A DNA stretch of 64,000 nt, from assembly GCF_011762225.1 (NCBI RefSeq), contig NZ_JAASQI010000002.1:434001-498000 (forward strand), in the 5' to 3' direction. A model generated the notes under the pieces. That model saw only the letters and a list, made by a program, of their open reading frames with translations. It did not search any database and had not been told where the DNA came from. This stretch comes from Pseudochelatococcus lubricantis (lineage in GTDB: Bacteria; Pseudomonadota; Alphaproteobacteria; Rhizobiales; Beijerinckiaceae). Below, in pieces: positions 59,543 to 64,000 of the stretch (the first letter of the stretch is position 1; the number at the start of each line of letters is the position of its first letter). The position numbers were made by a program, and so were the translations under genes.

Positions 59543-59571
59543 TTGACGTTGCCGCGCACAATTCCTACTGT
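59543..59571 (+). promoter_or_regulatory. Putative sigma-70 promoter of lysK
   Basis: TTGACG (59543-59548), a 17-nt spacer, and TACTGT (59566-59571) form a plausible promoter ~95 nt before the lysK start. A four-codon frame ATG TCG AAA GAG TGA (59647-59661) lies just ahead of the start codon and overlaps the purine-rich region. Confidence 0.45.
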
Positions 59572-59665
59572 CTGCGCCCCTGATCCGCCTTCCGTCCGCC
59601 CGACCGGCATCCGATCGGCGCCGCGCGGGCGGATTCGTGTCGTCCAATGTCGAAAGAGTGAACCC

Positions 59666-61378
59666 ATGGTTGCCCCGCTCCACCTTGATCCCGCGCTTGT
59701 CGAGGCAGCTCAGATCTCGGCCGCCTGGCCGTTCGAGGAAGCGCGCAAACTCGTGGCGCGCATCGGGCGGACCGGCAAGAAGGATGTGCTGTTCGAGACC
59801 GGTTACGGTCCGTCCGGCCTGCCGCACATCGGCACCTTCGGCGAGGTGGCGCGCACCTCCATGGTGCGACACGCCTTCCAGGTGTTGACGGAGGGCCGCG
59901 TTCACACGCGCCTCGTCGCCTTTTCCGACGACCTCGACGGCCTGCGCAAGGTGCCGGACAACATTCCCAACAAGGAAAGCCTCATCCCCTTCCTCGGCCG
60001 GCCGCTGACACAGGTGCCCGATCCCTTCGGCACCCACGACAGCTTCGGTGCCCACAACAACGCGCGGCTGCAGGCGTTTCTCGACAGTTTTGGCTTCGAC
60101 TACGAATTCCGTTCGGCGACACAGGTCTACCGCAGCGGTGTTTTCGATGAGACGTTGCTGCTGATGCTGCGCCACTACGACGCCGTGATGGAAGTGATGC
60201 TGCCAAGCCTGCGCGCCGAGCGGGCGCAGAGCTACTCGCCCTTCCTGCCGATCCACCCGAAGACCGGCATCGTGATGCAGGTGCCGGTGGATGAGGTGCG
60301 CGCGGAGGCCGGCACCATCGTCTGGCGCGACCCCGAGACACAGGAGCGCTTCGAGACGCCGGTGACCGGCGGTCACGTCAAGCTGCAGTGGAAGCCCGAC
60401 TGGGCGATGCGCTGGGCGGCGCTCGGCGTCGACTACGAAATGGCTGGCAAGGACCTCATCGACTCGGTGAAGCTGTCCGGCCAGATCGCCCGCGTGCTCG
60501 GCACCGAACCGCCGGAAGGCTTCAACTACGAGCTGTTCCTCGACGAGCACGGCACCAAGATTTCCAAGTCGAAGGGCAATGGCCTCACCATCGATGAATG
60601 GCTGCGCTACGGCACGCCGGAAAGTCTCGCGCTGTTCATGTACAACAAGCCGCGCGAGGCCAAACGGCTCTATTTCGACGTCATTCCGCGCCACGTCGAC
60701 GACTATCTTTCCTTCCTCGCCAATTACGGGCGGCAGGAATGGAAGCTGCGGCTGGGCAACCCGGTCTGGCACATCCATGCCGGAAACCCGCCCGCGCCCG
60801 AGACGATCGGCGCGCCCTCGGACGAGGGGCGCGGCACGCAGTTGAGCTTCGCCATGCTGCTCAACCTCGCCGCCGTCGCCAACTCCGAGGACAAGACGGT
60901 GCTGTGGGGCTTCATCCAGCGCTACGCACCCGGCACCTCGCCGGAAAACCATCCGCAGCTCGATCGGCTCGTCGGGTATGCCATTAATTACTTCCGTGAC
61001 TTCGTGAAGCCGGCCAAGAACTACGCCGACCCGACGGACGCGGAGCTGGATGCGCTGGAGGACTTGTCCGCCGAACTCGCGCAGCAGACGGGCTCCACCG
61101 ACGCAGAGGCGCTGCAGAACGTTGTCTACGAAGTCGGCCGCAAACATTTTCCCGATACCAGCGGCAAGACGAAAAGCCCGGACGGCCGTCCGGGCGTCTC
61201 GCAGACATGGTTTTCCACGCTTTACCGCATCCTGTTCGGTGAGGAGCGCGGCCCGCGTTTCGGCTCCTTCATCGCGCTCTACGGCGTCGCGGAGACGCGG
61301 GCCCTGATCGCGGCCGGCCTTTCCGGCGAGCTGAAGCGTGCGCACGAGGCCTTTCTGAAGGAACGCGGGAAGGCCTGA
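59666..61378 (+). CDS. lysK: Class I lysyl-tRNA synthetase
   Basis: Charges tRNA-Lys using a class I (Rossmann) catalytic core, the archaeal-type enzyme that replaces class II LysRS in many alphaproteobacteria. The 570-residue protein has HIGT at 54-57 in [14 protein letters not shown] (HIGH equivalent) and KISKSKG from 298. The C-terminal helical domain includes [20 protein letters not shown]. It starts ATG at 59666 ([18 protein letters not shown]); the Shine-Dalgarno is weak. It is convergent with the radical SAM gene, 17 nt away. Confidence 0.95.
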   Translation: MVAPLHLDPALVEAAQISAAWPFEEARKLVARIGRTGKKDVLFETGYGPSGLPHIGTFGEVARTSMVRHAFQVLTEGRVHTRLVAFSDDLDGLRKVPDNIPNKESLIPFLGRPLTQVPDPFGTHDSFGAHNNARLQAFLDSFGFDYEFRSATQVYRSGVFDETLLLMLRHYDAVMEVMLPSLRAERAQSYSPFLPIHPKTGIVMQVPVDEVRAEAGTIVWRDPETQERFETPVTGGHVKLQWKPDWAMRWAALGVDYEMAGKDLIDSVKLSGQIARVLGTEPPEGFNYELFLDEHGTKISKSKGNGLTIDEWLRYGTPESLALFMYNKPREAKRLYFDVIPRHVDDYLSFLANYGRQEWKLRLGNPVWHIHAGNPPAPETIGAPSDEGRGTQLSFAMLLNLAAVANSEDKTVLWGFIQRYAPGTSPENHPQLDRLVGYAINYFRDFVKPAKNYADPTDAELDALEDLSAELAQQTGSTDAEALQNVVYEVGRKHFPDTSGKTKSPDGRPGVSQTWFSTLYRILFGEERGPRFGSFIALYGVAETRALIAAGLSGELKRAHEAFLKERGKA

Positions 61379-61395
61379 CGGCCACAGGACGCGCA

Positions 61396-62538
61396 TCAGA
61401 ACAGGCTCAACTGTTCGGCGGCCTTCGGCGCGCCGCGGAAGAGATCCGTGCGCAGCCGCGGGTGGCGCTTGAGGTAGCCGATACGCTGCATGGCGAGTTC
61501 GAAACGGCGGGCGATCAGTGCCGCGTAGGGGCCGGTGCCCGTCATGCGCTCGTTCCAGCGCGCATCGTAATCCTTGCCGCCACGCATGGAGCGGATGAGC
61601 GACAGGACATGTCTCGCCTTGTCAGGGTAATGCGTCACCAGCCATTCGGTCACGAGATCGCGTACCTCCAGCGGCAACCGCAGCAGCACGTAGCCCGCTT
61701 CCCGCGCGCCGGCTTCATGCGCCTTTTCGAGAATGGTCTCGATCTCGCTGTCGTTGATGGCCGGAATGATCGGTGCGACCATGACGGAGACGGGAATGCC
61801 CGCCTCGCCCAGCTGCCGTATCGCCGCTAGCCGCCGGTGGGGTGCTGCTGCGCGCGGCTCCATGGTGCGCGCGAGCTTTCCGTCTAGCGTCGTCACCGAA
61901 ATCGCGACGCAGGCAAGGCCTTGGCTCGCCATCGGCGCGAGCAGGTCTATGTCGCGTGTGACGAGCGCGGATTTCGTCACGATGCTGACTGGATGCCCCA
62001 TCCGCCCCAGCACTTCGAGAATGCCGCGCATCAGCTGGTACTGGCGCTCGATCGGCTGGTAGGGATCGGTATTGGTGCCGATGGCGAGCGTGCGTGGTGT
62101 GTAGCCGGGCCTCGACAGCTCCTTTTCGAGCAGGACTGCGGCATCGGGCTTGGCAAACAGCCGCGACTCGAAGTCGAGCCCGGGCGAAAGCCCGACATAG
62201 GCATGGGTGGGGCGCGCGAAACAATAGACACAGCCGTGCTCGCAACCGCGATAGGGGTTGATCGAGCGGTCGAACGGAATGTCGGGCGAGGCGTTGCGCG
62301 TGATGACGGTGCGCGCCTTGTCGACCAGCACCTCGGTCCTGAGCGGCGGCAGCTCGTCCGGCTCGCCCCAGCCGTCGTCCATCGCCTCGCGTTGCGCGGG
62401 CTCGTACCGGCCAGTCGGATTCGATACCGCGCCGCGCCCGTGCTGCAGCCGCGGACCAGGCGGCAGAGGCTCGTCGCCCGGCGGAAGTGCGCCGCGCCGT
62501 CCCTCTTCCACGATGCCGTCAGCTTCCAGGCAAGCCAT
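61396..62538 (-). CDS. PA0069-family radical SAM protein
   Basis: A predicted radical S-adenosylmethionine enzyme related to spore photoproduct lyase (SplB). The 380-residue protein has the cluster motif CEHGCVYC (Cys99, Cys103, Cys106; CXXXCXXC) in SINPYRGCEHGCVYCFARP, then LAIGTNTDPYQPIERQYQLM and SVMVAPIIPAINDSEIE. The function is unknown. The ATG at 62538 follows AGGG by ~6 nt; a TTG 24 nt upstream also has AAGGG. It borders the AT-rich tract. Confidence 0.88.
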   Translation of the reverse strand: MACLEADGIVEEGRRGALPPGDEPLPPGPRLQHGRGAVSNPTGRYEPAQREAMDDGWGEPDELPPLRTEVLVDKARTVITRNASPDIPFDRSINPYRGCEHGCVYCFARPTHAYVGLSPGLDFESRLFAKPDAAVLLEKELSRPGYTPRTLAIGTNTDPYQPIERQYQLMRGILEVLGRMGHPVSIVTKSALVTRDIDLLAPMASQGLACVAISVTTLDGKLARTMEPRAAAPHRRLAAIRQLGEAGIPVSVMVAPIIPAINDSEIETILEKAHEAGAREAGYVLLRLPLEVRDLVTEWLVTHYPDKARHVLSLIRSMRGGKDYDARWNERMTGTGPYAALIARRFELAMQRIGYLKRHPRLRTDLFRGAPKAAEQLSLF

Positions 62539-62947
62539 TGTGCGCCCTGCGTTCTCGAACAAAGATAGCCCTTAAATAGAACATAAAATGAACTTTGTAA
62601 AGGGGGGGTGAGGTGAGGGAGAGGTGCGTATCCGCTCGCAGTTCTCTCCGCACGACAGCCAAAAATAATAGAAGTTATATAATGCTATTTTACAATATAA
62701 GTATCCCATGCGCTAAATTATAAAATCAATAAATAAAATTCATCAATATAATTTAATATGTGAAAACATTAAAATAATTTTATTTAAGTTAATTTCAGAA
62801 TATATAGTTTATAAAAATATATGATAAATACGCAACTGACGATGTCTTGTCAGGTGAATAAAATGATGATACTCGATTTTTGCCATTTTTGATAGAACGT
62901 ATAACATAGTTTCGCTGTATCATAATGTTGTTATCAGGAGAGAATCC
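62539..62947. other. 409-nt AT-rich gene-free tract
   Basis: Composition shifts sharply from GC-rich to AT-rich at about 62570 and stays so to about 63060, past the start of the next gene. A seven-G run lies at ~62600. I see no motif-bearing gene, only stretches such as AATAAATAAAATTCATC. It probably carries the promoter of the glycosyltransferase gene. Confidence 0.55.
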
Positions 62948-64000
62948 GTGTTAAAAAGAGGAGATTTGAATTCAATAAAGTTTATATGCGCCGATATACC
63001 ATTAAATTTAAAAAAATATCCAATTAAAGAATTATTATATGCGTTCAAAACGCTATCAGATACAAGGGACGACGTGAATCTGGTTCTCGCCGGGCGGCGC
63101 GATCCGGCGGAACCGTTTTCGGTCTGGAACTATCTCGATGAAAGCGGTCTCGTGGATCGCGTGCAATTCTTGCCCTACTACGAGCGATGCGATGCTTTTC
63201 CTGTAAAGAAGGAAGACTGCGATCTCTGGGTTGGCCGTGAGACACCGGCCTCACAGCTTTCCGCTGAGCGGCTTCTGGAGGCCGTTCAGGACGATCGCCG
63301 GCCGAGAGAGAAGGTTGCGTTGTTCGTGACCAGCTTTCATCCCCTCAAGTTTGAGGGAAATTCAGCCCTCATGCGTCAGTGGCTCGCATATCTGAAAGAG
63401 GCTGACTATCGTATTCACGTATTATACTATGGAATAGATAAGGAAACGATAGATGAGACTGTAAGAAGGCGCGCCGGCGGTGAGTATGATCTGTACAGGG
63501 AGATCGATGTCTCCACGCAGCTCGTAGGTGGCAACCGGAACGGCGTGAATGTGCACGTTGACGACTGGTGTGGGCGAGAGTTGCTCGACGGTGTTGCCGA
63601 TCTGGTGGCGTGCTTCGAGTACGATGTGGCGATCGTCAATTATCCGTTCATGTCAGCAGTATTCGATGTCATAGCTTCTTATACAAAGAAGATACTGCTG
63701 ACGCATGATAGTTTTGCCGATCGGAACAGGCGGCTTCTCGCCCAGGGGTACCCCGAAGCGAGTTGGGTCAGCCTTGACCATCGGGGCGAGCGGGCCGCGT
63801 GCGAAAGGGCCGACGTCGTCGTTGCGCTGCAGGAAGATGAGGCCGATCACTTCAGAGGGCTTGCCGGCGAACGCGCGGACGTCGTGACCGTGGGGCCGAT
63901 ACCGACGGCGATTTCGTTCAAGGCGCCGCCGCCTGCCGCGAAACTGCGGGTCGGGTACATCGGATCGGGCAATTACGTCAACGAACACAACCTTATCGCC
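62948..64000 (+). CDS. Glycosyltransferase (GT-B fold, GT4-like), 5' part; runs off the window
   Basis: An open frame of 351 codons with no stop runs from GTG at 62948 to the window end. AGGAG lies 7 nt before the GTG. The first ~110 residues resemble the C-terminal half of a GT-B enzyme (IKELLYAFKTL, VNLVLAGRRDP, LVDRVQFLPYYERCDAF). From residue 122 a GT4 N-terminal Rossmann half starts (KVALFVTSFHPLKFEGNSA), with ILLTHDSFADRNRRL at 249 and ERADVVVALQEDEADHF at ~286, then VGYIGSGNYVNEHN. The first ~37 codons are AT-rich, the rest GC-rich. It likely builds a surface polysaccharide; acceptor and sugar are unknown. Either a multi-domain glycosyltransferase or a fusion product. Confidence 0.75.
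   Translation, partial: MLKRGDLNSIKFICADIPLNLKKYPIKELLYAFKTLSDTRDDVNLVLAGRRDPAEPFSVWNYLDESGLVDRVQFLPYYERCDAFPVKKEDCDLWVGRETPASQLSAERLLEAVQDDRRPREKVALFVTSFHPLKFEGNSALMRQWLAYLKEADYRIHVLYYGIDKETIDETVRRRAGGEYDLYREIDVSTQLVGGNRNGVNVHVDDWCGRELLDGVADLVACFEYDVAIVNYPFMSAVFDVIASYTKKILLTHDSFADRNRRLLAQGYPEASWVSLDHRGERAACERADVVVALQEDEADHFRGLAGERADVVTVGPIPTAISFKAPPPAAKLRVGYIGSGNYVNEHNLIA

Overview
The window is GC-rich chromosomal DNA of an alphaproteobacterium, most likely of the order Hyphomicrobiales (Rhizobiales). The evidence is the gene content and order: class I lysyl-tRNA synthetase, the AapJQMP amino-acid transporter, DNA polymerase III chi after leucyl aminopeptidase with lptF-lptG-lptD read the other way, and secY-adk-rpsM-rpsK-rpoA-rplQ in the ribosomal superoperon. 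The genus cannot be named from the sequence alone.

Layout. 1-6.8 kb: lipopolysaccharide export (lptD partial, lptG, lptF; minus) back to back with pepA-holC and a secreted S10 serine carboxypeptidase (plus). 6.9-12.9 kb: PRC-barrel protein, tyrS, anmK, an MHS-type symporter with an unusual periplasmic insert, and rlmB. 13.0-34.3 kb: the translation supercluster, starting with tRNA-Tyr, tRNA-Gly, tuf, tRNA-Trp, then rpsL-rpsG-fusA-tuf, then the S10, spc and alpha operons through rplQ and a clear Rho-independent terminator. The secE-nusG-rplKAJL-rpoBC block that normally lies between tRNA-Trp and rpsL is absent. 34.4-39.7 kb: HtrA/DegQ-type protease, rarA, a 23-codon membrane microprotein candidate, rluC and metC. 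40-45 kb: aapJQMP and a small membrane protein with two cysteine pairs. 45-49.7 kb: a YncE-like beta-propeller protein, an aldo/keto reductase, lldD and a VIT1/CCC1 family transporter. 50.4-56.7 kb: a complete cytochrome bd module cydA-cydB-cydX-cydD-cydC. 56.8-62.5 kb: beta-carbonic anhydrase, Xaa-Pro aminopeptidase, lysK and a PA0069-type radical SAM protein. 62.5 kb to the end: an AT-rich boundary followed by a glycosyltransferase gene that runs off the window.

Most of the window is conserved housekeeping DNA. The main observations are the missing secE-rpoC block at the str locus; two tuf copies that read as identical except for five silent changes; a bulged hairpin in front of rpsJ; a translationally coupled 23-residue membrane peptide between rarA and rluC; a DsbB-like four-cysteine membrane protein; the symporter insert; a dispersed repeat family containing TCGAGGG; palindromes upstream of cydA; and the chimeric-looking glycosyltransferase next to an AT-rich tract. 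I found no CRISPR array, insertion sequence, prophage or obvious defence system.
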